Below are positions 33,443 to 46,501 of a DNA stretch of 64,000 nucleotides, piece after piece (positions within the stretch are counted from its first letter, which is position 1; each line of letters begins with the position of its first letter). The stretch is from Rhodeus uyekii (lineage: Eukaryota > Chordata > Actinopteri > Cypriniformes > Acheilognathidae), in contig JAWRVZ010000053.1 in assembly GCA_037043235.1 (NCBI GenBank), positions 2,663,501-2,727,500 on the forward strand. Direction: 5' to 3'. Under the pieces are notes generated by a model that saw nothing but the letters and a program-made list of their open reading frames with translations, searched no databases and was not told the DNA's origin. The position numbers and the translations under genes were made by a program.

Positions 33443-35397
33443 CAAGCAGCCATGACGGGGCCAAGCATTAGGAGGGCATTAAATGTTATGCCGACATGGC
33501 TGGCAGCATCAGACCAACAGCAGTAAGCATCTAAAGACATACCAATATGACTTCAGTCTAAATGGCTGAAAAATCATCAATACGGTCTTTAGCAATTCAA
33601 TGTAATGGTTTATCACGTTCGATAACTCAGCGCTGTAACCAAACTGATGTGTCAAATCATGTGGTATATCCAGAGTGAGGTGACAATGACACATGCAAAG
33701 TTTGGTGTCAATAGGGTAAAGCATTGCTGACATCCAGCTTTAAAGTCATGTGTTTGTTAAGCATAGCATTTCATGACAAAATTCTAAATAGCTGACGCTG
33801 AAAATGGCCGATATGGGAAAATTTGGTATCGCACGACTCGGCATGATGCCCTGAATCTAAAGACAGCAGTTTCATGATTTTTGGACAAAGCATTCAGGAG
33901 TTATAATCAAAAATGTCAGTATTTTATATCTCCTGACCACTAGGGGGCAGAGCGCCAAAACTCTGCAGGTAGCCTCAGATCATGATTGACATGACACACA
34001 GAAAGTTTGGTCAGAATACGCTAATGCGTTGCGGAGATATAGCCTCGCTTTATTTGGTGGCCATTTGGTCAAATTTGTTCGCAATTTTATCGAAACCTGT
34101 TTGACGAATCAACTTTATTTTAATAACTTTTTGTCAGCATGGTCTGAAGATGTTATGATTCAATTTTGGTGAAAATTGGACAAACGGTGTGGGAGGAGTT
34201 CGAAAAAGTAGGTTTTTAAAGAAAAACAACATGGCGGACAGGAAGTTTGGCCGACTATGACAAATTTGGTATCTGTGTTCTCGGTTTGACCCAAGGAACG
34301 TATAAAGACAACTTATTTTACCATAGGTTAACGTGTTCAAAAGTTATTAGCATTTTTGCAAATTTGTTTATAACTTTTGACCACAAGGTGGCGCTGCCTC
34401 GAAACTTTTTGTGTTGTATCAGGCCCAGATGCCGAAGACACATATCGAGTTTCGTAACGATACACCAATGTGTTTGTTAAATATAGCAATTTATGACAAA
34501 ATTCAAAATGGCCGACCCTCAAAATGGCCGATATGGGAAAATTTGGTATTGCACGACTCGGCATGATGCCCTGAATCTAACGAGACCAGTTTTATGATTT
34601 TTGATCGAAGCGTTCAGAAGTTATAAGCAAATATTTCACTTTTTCATATCTCCAGACCACTAGGGGGCAGAGCGCCAAATCTCCGCAGGTAGCCTCAGAC
34701 CATCATTGCCATAACACACACCAAGTTTGGTCAGAATACGCTAATGCGTTGCAGAGATAAAGCCTCGCTTTCATTTCTGCGGCCATTTTGTCGAATTCAT
34801 TCGCAAGTTATTCGTAAACGGTTTGACAAATAAACTTTCTTTTAATAACTTTTTGTACGCATAGTCTGGAGATGATGTGGTTCAATTTTCGTGAAAATCG
34901 GACAAACGGCCTAGGAGGAGTTCGAAAAAGTAGGTTTTTCGTAAAATTCAAAATGGCGGGAAAATTTTCATGACGGAAAATGACGTCATAGGGTGCAATC
35001 GAATCGTCTTGAGCCAAGGAATTAGTGGACGAAAGAATTTTGTTTCTAGGACATACGGTTCAAGAGTTATTTACGTAAACGTGAGTGCAACTTTGGACAG
35101 TTGGTGGCGCTAGAGACATTGAGTTAGAGACTTCAAATTTGCTATGGTCAATGATTGGCTTGTCCTCTATCAGTGTGCCAAATTTTATCATTTTCCCGCA
35201 AACGGTTCTATGGCCTTACATAGACTTCCATGGCGGAAGAAGAAGAAGAAGAAGAAGAAGAAGATGAATAATAATAATAAAGAACCGGAACAATTACAAT
35301 AGGTGCCTCCGCACCTTCGGTGCTTGGCCCCTAATAATAATAAGAACCGGAACAAAAACAATAGGTGCCTCCGCACCTTCGGTGCTTGGCCCCTAAA
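33443..35397 (+). repeat. Array unit 13, long, subtype L1, 5'-truncated, two modules
   Basis: Apparently identical to unit 10 in the lines compared, but it lacks ATATAGCTG at the start. The proximal module again carries the CAATTACAATAGG variant. Confidence 0.9.
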
Positions 35398-36509
35398 TAG
35401 CTGCTAGCAGCCATCACGGGGCCAAGCGCAAGGAGGGCATTAAATGTCATGCCGACATGGCTGGCATCATCAGACCAATGGCAGTAAGAATCTAAAGACA
35501 TTTCAATATGACTTAAGTCTAAATGGCTGAAAAATCAACAATACGGTCTTTAGTAATTCGATTTAATGGTTTATCACATTCAACCAGCAGGCAGCGCTGT
35601 AACCAAATTGTAGTGTCAATTCATGTGGTACATTGAGAGTGTGGTGACATTGACACATGCAAAGTTTGCTTTCAATTGGGTAAACCATTGCTGACAGAGC
35701 ACTAAAGTCATGTGTTTGTTAAACATAGAATCTTATAAGAAAAATCGAAATGGCAGACGCTCAAAATGGCCGATATGGGAAAATTTGGTATCACAGGACT
35801 CGGCATGACCCATTGGATCTAAAGAGACCAGTTTCATGATTTTTGGCCAAAGGGTTCAGGAGTTATAAGCAAAAAAGTCAGTTTTTTAATATCTCCTGAC
35901 CACTAGGGGGCAGAGCGCCAAAACTCTGCAGGTAGCCTCAAACCATGATTGACATAACACACACCTAGTTTGGTCAGAAAAGGCTAATGCATTGGGGAGA
36001 TAAAGCCTCAATTTCATTTTGGCGACTTTTACCTCAGATTCTTTCACGAGTTATTCGTAAACGGTTTGACGAATCAACTTTGTTTATATATCGTTTTGTC
36101 AACATTGTCAGGAGATGATGTGGTTCAATTTTCGTGAACATCGGACGAACGGCCTAGGAGGAGTTCGACAAAGTAGGTTTTTCATAAAATTCAAAATGGC
36201 GGGAAAATTTTCATGACGGAAAATGACGTCATAGGGTGCAATCGAATCGTCTTGAGCCAAGGAATCAGTGGACAAAAGAATTTTGTTTCTAGGACATACG
36301 GTTCAAAAGTTATTTACGTAAACGTGAGTGCAACTTTGGACAGTTGGTGGCGGTAGAGAGATTGAGTTAGAGACTTCAATTTTGCTATGGTCAATGATTA
36401 GACTCTCCTTTATGAGTGTGCCAACTTTTTTTCATTTTCCCGCTTACGGTTCTATGGGCTGTCATAGACTTCAATGGCAGAAGAAGAATAATAATAATAA
36501 TAATAAATA
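35398..36509 (+). repeat. Array unit 14, short, subtype D
   Basis: Follows unit 13 exactly as unit 11 follows unit 10, giving a duplicated two-unit block offset by 5,490 bp. The end has two more AAT triplets. Confidence 0.9.
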
Positions 36510-37606
36510 TAGCTGCTAGCAGCCATCACGGGGCCAAGCGCAAGGAGGGCATTAAATGTCATGCCGACATGACTGGCATCATCAGACCAACGGCAGTAAA
36601 AATCTAAAGACATTTCAATATGGCTTAAGTCTAAATGGCTGAAAAACCAACAATACGGTCTTTAGCAATTCGATTTAATGGTTTATCGCATTCAACCAAC
36701 AGGCAGCGCTGTAACCAAATTGTAGTGTGTGGTACATTGAGAGTGTGGTGACATTGACACATGCAAAGTTTGCTTTCAATTGGGTAAACCATTGCTGACA
36801 GAGCACTAAAGTCATGTGTTTGTTAAACATAGCATCTTATAAGAAAAATCGAAATGGCAGACGCTCAAAATGGCCGATATGGGAATATTTGGTATCATAG
36901 GACTCGGCATGACCCACTGGATCTAAAGAGACCAGTTTCATGATTTTTGGCCAAAGGGTTCAGAAGTTATAAGCAAAAAAGTCAGTTTTTGATAACTCCT
37001 GACCACTAGGGGGCACAGCGCCAAAACTCTGCAGGTAGCCTCAAACCATGATTGACATAACACACACCTAGTTTGGTCAGAAAAGGCTAATGCATTGGGG
37101 AGATAAAGCCTCAATTTCATTTTGGCGACTTTTACCTCAGATTCTTTCACAAGTTATTCGTAAACGGTTTGACGAATCAACTTTGTTTATATATCGTTTT
37201 GTCCACATTGTCAGGAGATGATGTGGTTCAATTTTCGTGAACATCGGACGAACGGCCTAGGAGGAGTTCGACAAAGTAGGTTTTTCATAAAATTCAAAAT
37301 GGCGGGAAAATTTTCATGACGGAAAATGACGTCATAGGGTGCAATCGAATCGTCTTGAGCCAAGGAATCAGTGGACAAAAGAATTTTGTTTCTAGGACAT
37401 ACGGTTCAAAAGTTATTTACGTAAACGTGAGTGCAACTTTGGACAGTTGGTGGCGGTAGAGAGATTGAGTTAGAGACTTCAATTTTGCTATGGTCAATGA
37501 TTAGACTCTCCTTTATGAGTGTGCCAACTTTTTTTCATTTTCCCGCTTACGGTTCTATGGGCTGTCATAGACTTCAATGGCAGAAGAAGAATAATAATAA
37601 TAAATA
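36510..37606 (+). repeat. Array unit 15, short, B/D chimera
   Basis: The left part carries subtype B marks (GACATGACTGGC, TAGTGTGTGGTAC). The right part carries subtype D marks (GTGGCGGTAGAGAG, CAATGATTAGACTC). This shows exchange between units. Confidence 0.85.
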
Positions 37607-38628
37607 TAGCTGCTAGCAGCCATCACGGGGCCAAGCGCAAGGAGGGCATTAAATGTCATGCCGACATGGCTGGCATCATCAGACCAACGGCAGTAAGAAT
37701 CTAAAGACATTTCAATATGACTTAAGTCTAAATGGCTGAAAAATCAACAATACGGTCTTTAGTAGTTCGATTTAATGGTTTATCACGTTCGACCAACAGG
37801 CAGCGCTGTAACCAAATTGTAGTGTCAATTCATGTGGTACATTGGGTAAATTGGGTAAACCATGGCTGACAGAGCACTAAAGTCATGTGTTTGTTAAACA
37901 TAGCATCTTATAAGAAAAATCGAAATGGCAGACGCTCAAAATGCCCGATATGGGAATATTTGCTATCACAGGACTCGGCATGACCCACTGGATCTAAAGA
38001 GACCAGTTTCATGATTTTTGGCCAAAGGGTTCAGAAGTTATAAGCAAAAAAGTCAGTTTTTGATAACTCCTGACCACTAGGGGGCACAGCGCCAAAACTC
38101 TGCAGGTAGCCTCAAACCATGATTGACATAACACACACCTAGTTTGGTCAGAAAAGGCTAATGCATTGGGGAGATAAAGCCTCAATTTCATTTTGGCGAC
38201 TTTTACCTCAGATTCTTTCGCGAGTTATTCGTAAACGGTTTGACGAATCAACTTTCTTTATATATCGTTTTGTCCACATTGTCGGGAGATGATGTGGTTC
38301 AATTTTCGTGAACATCGGACGAACGGCCTAGGAGGAGTTCGACAAAGTAGGTTTTTCATAAAATTCAAAATGGCGGGAAAATCTTCATGACGGAAAATGA
38401 CGTCATAGGGTGCAATCGAATCGTCTTGAGCCAAGGAATCAGTGGACAAAAGAATTTTGTTTCTAGGACATACGGTTCAAAAGTTATTTACGTAAACGTG
38501 AGTGCAACTTTGGACAGTTGGTGGCGCTAGAGAGATTGAGTTAGAGACTTCAATTTTGCTATGGTCAATGAACCGGAACAAAAACAATAGGTGCCTCCGC
38601 ACCTTCGGTGCTTGGCCCCTAATAAATA
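37607..38628 (+). repeat. Array unit 16, short, subtype E, 3'-deleted, one module
   Basis: Like unit 6 until GGTCAATGA at 38571, then directly ACCGGAACAAAA of a 3' module. About 120 bp, including the GAA/AAT microsatellite, are missing. Confidence 0.9.
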
Positions 38629-39734
38629 TAGCTGCTAGCAGCCATCACGGGGCCAAGCGCAAGGAGGGCATTACATGTTATGCCGACATGGCTTGCATCA
38701 TCAGACCAACGGCAGTAAGAATCTAAAGACATTTCAATATGACTTAAGTCTAAATGGCTGAAAAATCAACAATACGGTCTTTAGTATTTCGATTTAATGG
38801 TTTATCACATTCAACCAACAGGCAGCGCTGTAACCAAATTGTAGTGTCAATTCATGTGGTACATTGAGAGTGTGGTGACTGACACATGCAAAGTTTGCTT
38901 TCAATTGGGTAAACCATTGCTGACAGAGCACTAAAGTCATGTGTTTGTTAAACTTAGCATCTTATAAGAAAAATCGAAATGGCAGACGCTCAAAATGGCC
39001 GATATGGGAATATTTGGTATCACAGGACTCGGCATGACCCACTGGATCTAAAGAGACCAGTTTCATGTTTTTTGGCCAAAGGGTTCAGAAGTTATAAGCA
39101 AAAAAGTCAGTTTTTCATAACTCCTGACCACTAGGGGGCAGAGCGCCAAAACTCTGCAGGTAGCCTCAGACCATGATTGACATAACACACACCTAGTTTG
39201 GTCAGAAAAGACTAATGCATTGCGGAGATAAAGCCTCAGTTTCATTTTGGCGACTTTTACCTCGGATTCTTTCGCGAGTTATTCGTAAACGGTTTGTCGA
39301 ATCAACTTTCTTTATATATCGTTTTGTCCACATTGTCGGGAGATGATGTGGTTCAATTTTCGTGAAGATCGGACGAACGGCCTAGGAGGAGTTCGACAAA
39401 GTAGGTTTTTCATAAAATTCAAAATGGCGGGAAAATTTTCATGACGGAAAATGACGTCATAGGGTGCAATCGAATCGTCTTGAGCCAAGGAATCAGTGGA
39501 CAAAAGAATTTTGTTTCTAGGACATACGGTTCAAAAGTTATTTACGTAAACGTGAGTGCAACTTTGGACAGTTGGTGGCGCTATAGAGATTGAGTTAGAG
39601 ACTTCAATTTTGCTATGGTCAATGATTGGACTCTCCTTTATGAGTGTGCCAACTTTTTTTCATTTTCCCGCTTACGGTTCTATGGGCTGTCATAGACTTC
39701 AATGGCAGAAGAAGAATAATAATAATAATAAATA
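38629..39734 (+). repeat. Array unit 17, short, subtype C
   Basis: Matches unit 3 at diagnostic sites. No module. Confidence 0.9.
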
Positions 39735-41556
39735 TAGCTGCTAGCAGCCATCACGGGGCCAAGCGCAAGGAGGGCATTAAATGTCATGCCGACATGGCTG
39801 GCATCATCAGACCAACGGCATTAAGAATCTAAAGACATTTCAATATGACTTAAGTCTAAATGGCTGAAAAATCAACAATACGGTCTTTAGTAATTCGATT
39901 TAATGGTTTATCACATTCAACCAACAGGCAGCGCTGTAACCACATTGTAGTGTCAATTCATGTGGTACATTGAGAGTGTGGTGACATTGACACATGCAAA
40001 GTTTGCTTTCAATTGGGTAAACCATTGCTGACAGAGCACTAAAGTCATGTGTTTGTTAAACATAGAATCTTATAAGAAAAATCGAAATGGCAGACGCTCA
40101 AAATGGCCGATATGGGAAAATTTGGTATCACAGGACTCGGCATGACCCACTGGATCTAAAGAGACCAGTTTCATGATTTTTGGCCAAAGGGTTCAGGAGT
40201 TATAATCAAAAAAGTCAGTTTTTTAATATCTCCTGACCACTAGGGGGCAGAGCACCAAAACTCTGCAGGTAGCCTCAGACCATGATTGACATAATACACA
40301 CCTAGTTTGGTCAGAAAACGCTAATGCGTTGCGGAGATAAAGTCTCAATTTCATTTTTGCAACCATTACGTTGGATTCTTTCGCGAGTTATTCGTAAACG
40401 GTTTGACATATCAACTTTCTTTGGATAACTTTTTGTCATGATGGTCTGGAGATGATGTGGTTCAATTTTGGTGAAAATTGGACAAACGGTCTGGGAGGAG
40501 TTCGAAAAAGTAGGTTTTTATAGAAAAATAACATGGCAAATCGGAGATTTGGCCGAATATGACATATTTGGTATCTATGGTCTCGGCTTGACCCAATGAA
40601 CACATTAAGACCATTTGTTTTACCATAGGTTAACGCACTCAAAAGTTATTAGCATATTTGTAAATTTGGTTATAATTTTTGACCACAAGGGGGTCCTGCC
40701 TCGAAACTTTTTGAGTCGTATCAAGGTTAGGTGCCGAAGACACATATTGAGTTTCGTAACGATATGCCAATATCTTTGTTAAATATAGCAATTTATGACA
40801 ATTTTCAAAATGGCCGACGCTCAAAATGGCCGATATGGGAAAATTTGGTATCGCACGACTTGGCATGATGCACTGAATCTAAAGAGACCAGTTTTATTAT
40901 TTTTGGCCAAAGCGTTCAGAAGTTATAAGCAAATATTTAACTTTTTCATATCTCCTGACCACTAGGGGGCACAGCGCCAAAACTCTGCAGGTAGCCTCAG
41001 ACCATGATTGACATAACACACACCTAGTTTGGTCCGAAAACGCTAATGCGTTGCGGAGATAAAGCCTCAATTTCATTTTTGCGACCAGTACGTCAGATTC
41101 TTTCGCGAGTTATTCGTAAACGGTTTGACATATCAACTTTCTTTGGATAACTTTTTGTCCACATTGTCTGGAGATGATGTGGTTCAATTTTCGTTGAAAT
41201 CGGAAAAACGGCCTAGGAGGAGTTCGAAAAAGTAGGTTTTTCATAAAATTCAAAATGGCGGGAAAAATTTCATGACGGAAAATGACGTCATAGGGTGCAA
41301 TCGAATCGTCTTGAGCCAAGGAATCAGTGGACATAAGAATTTTGTTTCTAGGTCATACGGTTCAAAAGTTATTTACGTAAACGTGAGTGCAACTTTGGAC
41401 CGTTGGTGGCGCTATAGAGATTGAGTTAGAGACTTCAATTTTGCTATAGTCAATGATTGGACTGTCCTTTATGAGTGTGCCAACTTTTTTTCATTTTCCC
41501 GTTTACGGTTCTATGGGCTGCCATAGACTTCAATGGCAGAAGAAGAATAATAAATA
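39735..41556 (+). repeat. Array unit 18, long, subtype L3
   Basis: Long form with the second internal copy starting near 40823. The internal CTCF-like site is changed to CAAGGGGGTCCTG. It ends GAAGAATAATAAATATAGC without a module. Confidence 0.9.
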
Positions 41557-43377
41557 TAGCTGCTAGCAGCCATCACGGGGCCAAGCGCAAGGAGGGCATT
41601 AAATGTCATGCCGACATGACTGGCATCATCAGACCAACGGCAGTAAGAATCTAAAGACATTTCAATATGACTTAAGTCTAAATGGCTGAAAAACCAACAA
41701 TACGGTCTTTAGCAATTCGATTTAATGGTTTATCGCATTCAACCAACAGGCAGCGCTGTAACCAAATTGTAGTGTGTGGTACATTGAGAGTGTGGTGACA
41801 TTGACACATGCAAAGTTTGCTTTCAATTGGGTAAACCATTGCTGACAGCACTAAAGTAATGTTTTTGTTAAACATAGCATCTTATAAGAAAAATCGAAAT
41901 GGCAGATGCTCAAAATGGCCGATATGGGAAAATGTGGTATCACAGGACTCGGCATGACCAACTGGATCTAAAGACAGCAGTTTCATGATTTTTAGACAAA
42001 GCGTTCAGGAGTTATAATCAAAAATGTCAGTTTTTTAATATCTCCTGACCACTAGGGGGCAGAGCGCCAAAACTCTGCAGGTAGCCTCAGACCATGATTG
42101 ACATAACACACACCTAGTTTGGTCAGAAAAGGCTAATGCATTGCGGAGATAAAGCCTCAATTTCAATTTTGCGACCATTACGTCGGATTCTTTCGCGAGT
42201 TATTCGTAAACGGTTTGACATATCAACTTTCTTTGGATAACTTTTTGTCATGATGGTCTGGAGATGATGTGGTTCAATTTTGGTGAAAATTGGACAAACG
42301 GTCTGGGAGGAGTTCGAAAAAGTAGGTTTTTAAAGAAAAATAACATGGCAAATCGGAGGTTTGGCCGAATATAACATATTTGGTATCTATGGTCTCGGCT
42401 TGACCCAATGAACACATTAAGACCATTTGTTTTACAATAGGTTAACGTCATCAAAAGTTATTAGCATATTTGTAAATTTGGTTATAACTTTTGACCACAA
42501 GGTGGCGCTGCCCCCAAACTTTTTGTGCCGTATCAAGATTAGGTGCCGAAGACACATATTGAGTTTCGTAACGATACGCCAATCCATTTGTTAAATATAG
42601 CAATTTATGACAATATTCAAAATGGCCGACGCTCTAAATGGCCGATATGGGAAAATTTGGTATCGCACGACTCGGCATGATGCACTGAATCTAACGAGAC
42701 CAGTTTTATGATTTTTGGCCAAAGGGTTCAGGAGTTGTAAGGAAAAATGTCACTTTTTCATATCTCCTGACCACTAGGGGGCAGAGCGCCAAAACTCTGC
42801 AGGTAGCCTCAAACCATGATTGACATAACACACACCTAGTTTGGTCAGAAAAGGCTAATGCATTGGGGAGATAAAGCCTCAATTTCATTTTGGCGACTTT
42901 TACCTCAGATTCTTTCACGAGTTATTCGTAAACGGTTTGACGAATCAACTTTGTTTATATATCGTTTTGTCAACATTGTCAGGAGATGATGTGGTTCAAT
43001 TTTCGTGAACATCGGACGAACGGCCTAGGAGGAGTTCGACAAAGTAGGTTTTTCATAAAATTCAAAATGGCGGGAAAATTTTCATGACGGAAAATGACGT
43101 CATAGGGTGCAATCGAATCGTCTTGAGCCAAGGAATCAGTGGACAAAAGAATTTTGTTTCTAGGACATACGGTTCAAAAGTTATTTACGTAAACGTGAGT
43201 GCAACTTTGGACAGTTGGTGGCGGTAGAGAGATTGAGTTAGAGACTTCAATTTTGCTATGGTCAATGATTAGACTCTCCTTTATGAGTGTGCCAACTTTT
43301 TTTCATTTTCCCGCTTACGGTTCTATGGGCTGTCATAGACTTCAATGGCAGAAGAAGAATAATAATAATAATAAATA
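41557..43377 (+). repeat. Array unit 19, long, subtype L4
   Basis: The left part has subtype B marks (GACATGACTGGC, TAGTGTGTGGTAC), plus a CAGCACTAAAG deletion. The right part ends like subtype D (GTGGCGGTAGAG). It is nearly identical to unit 28 (56050). No module. Confidence 0.9.
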
Positions 43378-45213
43378 TAGCTGCAAGCAGCAATGACCGG
43401 GGTTCAAACGTCGCAAGACCATCTGAGCTGTCAATCTGACTAGTTCTCCTAATGTGCACAGTTCTGTGAAGTTTCTACTTTGTGTAAACAATGTATAGAC
43501 ATCTTTCAAAGATGTTCAGAATGAGAAGATCAAATGATATTGACATTGTGAACTGAACATATGAACAGTTATGTCGGTGTATGTCGGTCTATGTCAATCT
43601 GACTTATTCTCCACATAAATAGAGCTTTATGAAGTTTCTAGTTTGTGTAAATGATATATAGACATGCTACAAATTTTTTCAGTATGGGAAGATCTATCAA
43701 ATGATAATAATGTGGATATGTTTAACACTACATGTCATATCATTTGAACTGTTATGACCTTTTTTTGTCAATCTGACTAGTTTTTTCCTAATGAGCACAG
43801 TTCTGTGAAGTTTCTACTCTGTGCAAACAATAAATAGACATCTTTCAAAGATGTTCAGACTGAGAAGATTAAATGATATTAATATTGTGAACTGAACATC
43901 TGAACTGTTCTGTCGGTTTATGTCAGTCTATGTCAATCTGACTTGTTCTCCACATGAAAAGATTTTCTAGCCTGATGGTGCCTCTTGTGGACAAAAGTAG
44001 TATTACAGCTTTTCTAAGATTTTAAAATGTAGATCATTTGTAATTGATTGTGAGCCCTATGAGCATCAGAAATACATGAGACCTGACACATTTCTTCAAA
44101 ATGACTTGTTCTTAACTTGTTCACAGATCTGTGACGTTTCTCTTGTGGACAAAACTAGTATTACAGCTTTTCTGAGATTTTAAAATATAGATCGTTTATT
44201 ATTTATTGTGAGCCGTACGAGCATCAGAAATACATGAAACCTCACAAGTTTCTTCATAATGTCTTGTTCTTAACATTTACACAGTTTTGTGAAGTTTCTT
44301 GTTTTTGGACAAGATATATAGACATTTCAATCACAATAGGCCAAATCAGAAATATATGAAAAATTGTATTCGCTAAACGGTTTAACTAATCAAAAATCCT
44401 TTGACAACTTTTTGCCTTGAATGTCCCTAGATGATGCGTGTGAATTTTCAAGCCAGTGAGATTGACGGGCTATGACGAGTTCGAAAAATTTGAAATTTCA
44501 AAAATCTCCAATATTTCGCAAACAATTTGATTGACAGCAGTGGTTCTTGAGGCAAAGTTGTTCAGTATGAGGAGATCTATCAGATGATATCAATATTTTG
44601 TAGATGCGTGAAACACCACGTGAGTAGAGACGCAAAAAACTCGTTAGCGCCAACTAGTGTCCGATTTTCTTCAAAATTCTGACAGACCACTAGGGCCATG
44701 AGTCAAACACGTCCATTGAGTTTCGTTCCGATCGACCTTCGTTAAGCTAGTCTAATTGATGCTCAAAGTTCATTGGCCGATGACGGTCATGTTTTTTGAG
44801 ATACACCAATATCCTCATAGACCATCATGGACCCTTGGACAAAGACCGTGCATGACAAGTTTCAGAACAATCAGACAAACATGTGACCCTGTACAGGTGA
44901 TTTAGTGTTTTTTTCACAATATAGCGCCACCAAGTGGTCAACTGGCCCAGTTTTTTTGGTGTGACCACAAAATGACCTTATACATGACTATGTGAAGTTT
45001 GTTGATATTATCTCTTTGCCTTCCAGAGTTATTACGATTTTAGCAAAAGTGTCACGTTCTCCCCAAATTGAGACCTACCTTCTGGCCAACTTTCAAGTCT
45101 CTAGACATTACGGTTTGGTCTGCACGATAAGAAGTACGGCAGAATAATAATAATAATAATAAAAATCTTAACAATTACAATAGGTTTTCAACGCTTCGCG
45201 TTTGAACCCCTAA
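43378..45213 (+). mobile_element. Second-family element with the same end architecture
   Basis: It starts TAGCTGCAAGCAGCAATGAC, then CGGGGTTCAAACG. It ends ACAATTACAATAGG, AACGCTTCGCGTTTGAACC and CCCTAA, after an (AAT)n run. GGGGTTCAAACG at the 5' end is the exact complement of CGTTTGAACCCC at the 3' end. The body is unrelated to the other 31 units by eye and contains internal repeats of about 160-175 bp. It lies in the same orientation and is joined through the same AAT linkers. No coding sequence was recognised. Confidence 0.85.
43464..44310 (+). repeat. Internal subrepeats of the second-family element
   Basis: The start AAGTTTCTA with GTGTAAA and ATAGACAT recurs at about 43464, 43626 and 43803. 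A second motif set (CTTGTGGACAAAA, TATTACAGCTTTTCT) recurs at 43984 and 44142. The period is about 158-177 bp with strong divergence. Confidence 0.7.
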
Positions 45214-45216
45214 TAA

Positions 45217-45393
45217 TAAGAACCGGAACAAAAACAATAGGTGCCTCCGCACCTTCGGTGCTTGGCCCCTAATAAGAACCGGAACAAAAACAATAGGTGC
45301 CTCCGCACCTTCGGTGCTTGGCCCCTAATAATAATAATAAGAACCGGAACAAAAACAATAGGTGCCTCCGCACCTTCGGTGCTTGGCCCCTAA
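45217..45393 (+). repeat. Three first-family 3' modules after the second-family element
   Basis: Three copies of the GAACCGGAACAAAAACAATA module follow the second-family 3' end directly through TAATAA, although the element in front is not of that family. Modules can therefore be added independently of the unit body. Confidence 0.95.
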
Positions 45394-45396
45394 ATA

Positions 45397-46501
45397 TAGC
45401 TGCTAGCAGCCATCACGGGGCCAAGCGCAAGGAGGGCATTACATGTTATGCCGACATGGCTTGCATCATCAGACCAACGGCAGTAAGAATCTAAAGACAT
45501 TTCAATATGACTTAAGTCTAAATGGCTGAAAAATCAACAATACGGTCTTTAGTATTTCGATTTAATGGTTTATCACATTCAACCAACAGGCAGCGCTGTA
45601 ACCAAATTGTAGTGTCAATTCATGTGGTACATTGAGAGTGTGGTGACATTGACACATGCAAAGTTTGCTTTCAATTGGGTAAACCATTGCTGACAGAGCA
45701 CTAAAGTCATGTGTTTGTTAAACTTAGCATCTTATAAGAAAAATCGAAATGGCAGACGCTCAAAATGGCCGATATGGGAATATTTGGTATCACAGGACTC
45801 GGCATGACCCACTGGATCTAAAGAGACCAGTTTCATGTTTTTTGGCCAAAGGGTTCAGAAGTTATAAGCAAAAAAGTCAGTTTTTCATAACTCCTGACCA
45901 CTAGGGGGCAGAGCGCCAAAACTCTGCAGGTAGCCTCAGACCATGATTGACATAACACACACCTAGTTTGGTCAGAAAAGACTAATGCATTGCGGAGATA
46001 AAGCCTCAGTTTCAATTTGGCGACTTTTACCTTGGATTCTTTCGCGAGTTATTCGTAAACGGTTTGTCGAATCAACTTTCTTTATATATCGTTTTGTCCA
46101 CATTGTCGGGAGATGATGTGGTTCAATTTTCGTGAAGATCGGACGAACGGCCTAGGAGGAGTTCGACAAAGTAGGTTTTTCATAAAATTCAAAATGGCGG
46201 GAAAATTTTCATGACGGAAAATGACGTCATAGGGTGCAATCGAATCGTCTTGAGCCAAGGAATCAGTGGACAAAAGAATTTTGTTTCTAGGACATACGGT
46301 TCAAAAGTTATTTACGTAAACGTGAGTGCAACTTTGGACGGTTGGTGGCGCTATAGAGATTGAGTTAGAGACTTCAATTTTGCTATGGTCAATGATTGGA
46401 CTCTCCTTTATGAGTGTGCCAACTTTTTTTCATTTTCCCGCTTACGGTTCTATGGGCTGTCATAGACTTCAATGGCAGAAGAAGAATAATAATAATAAAT
46501 A
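45397..46501 (+). repeat. Array unit 20, short, subtype C variant
   Basis: Subtype C marks (ACATGTTATGCC, AAACTTAGC), but with the fuller GGTGACATTGACACATG. No module. Confidence 0.9.
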
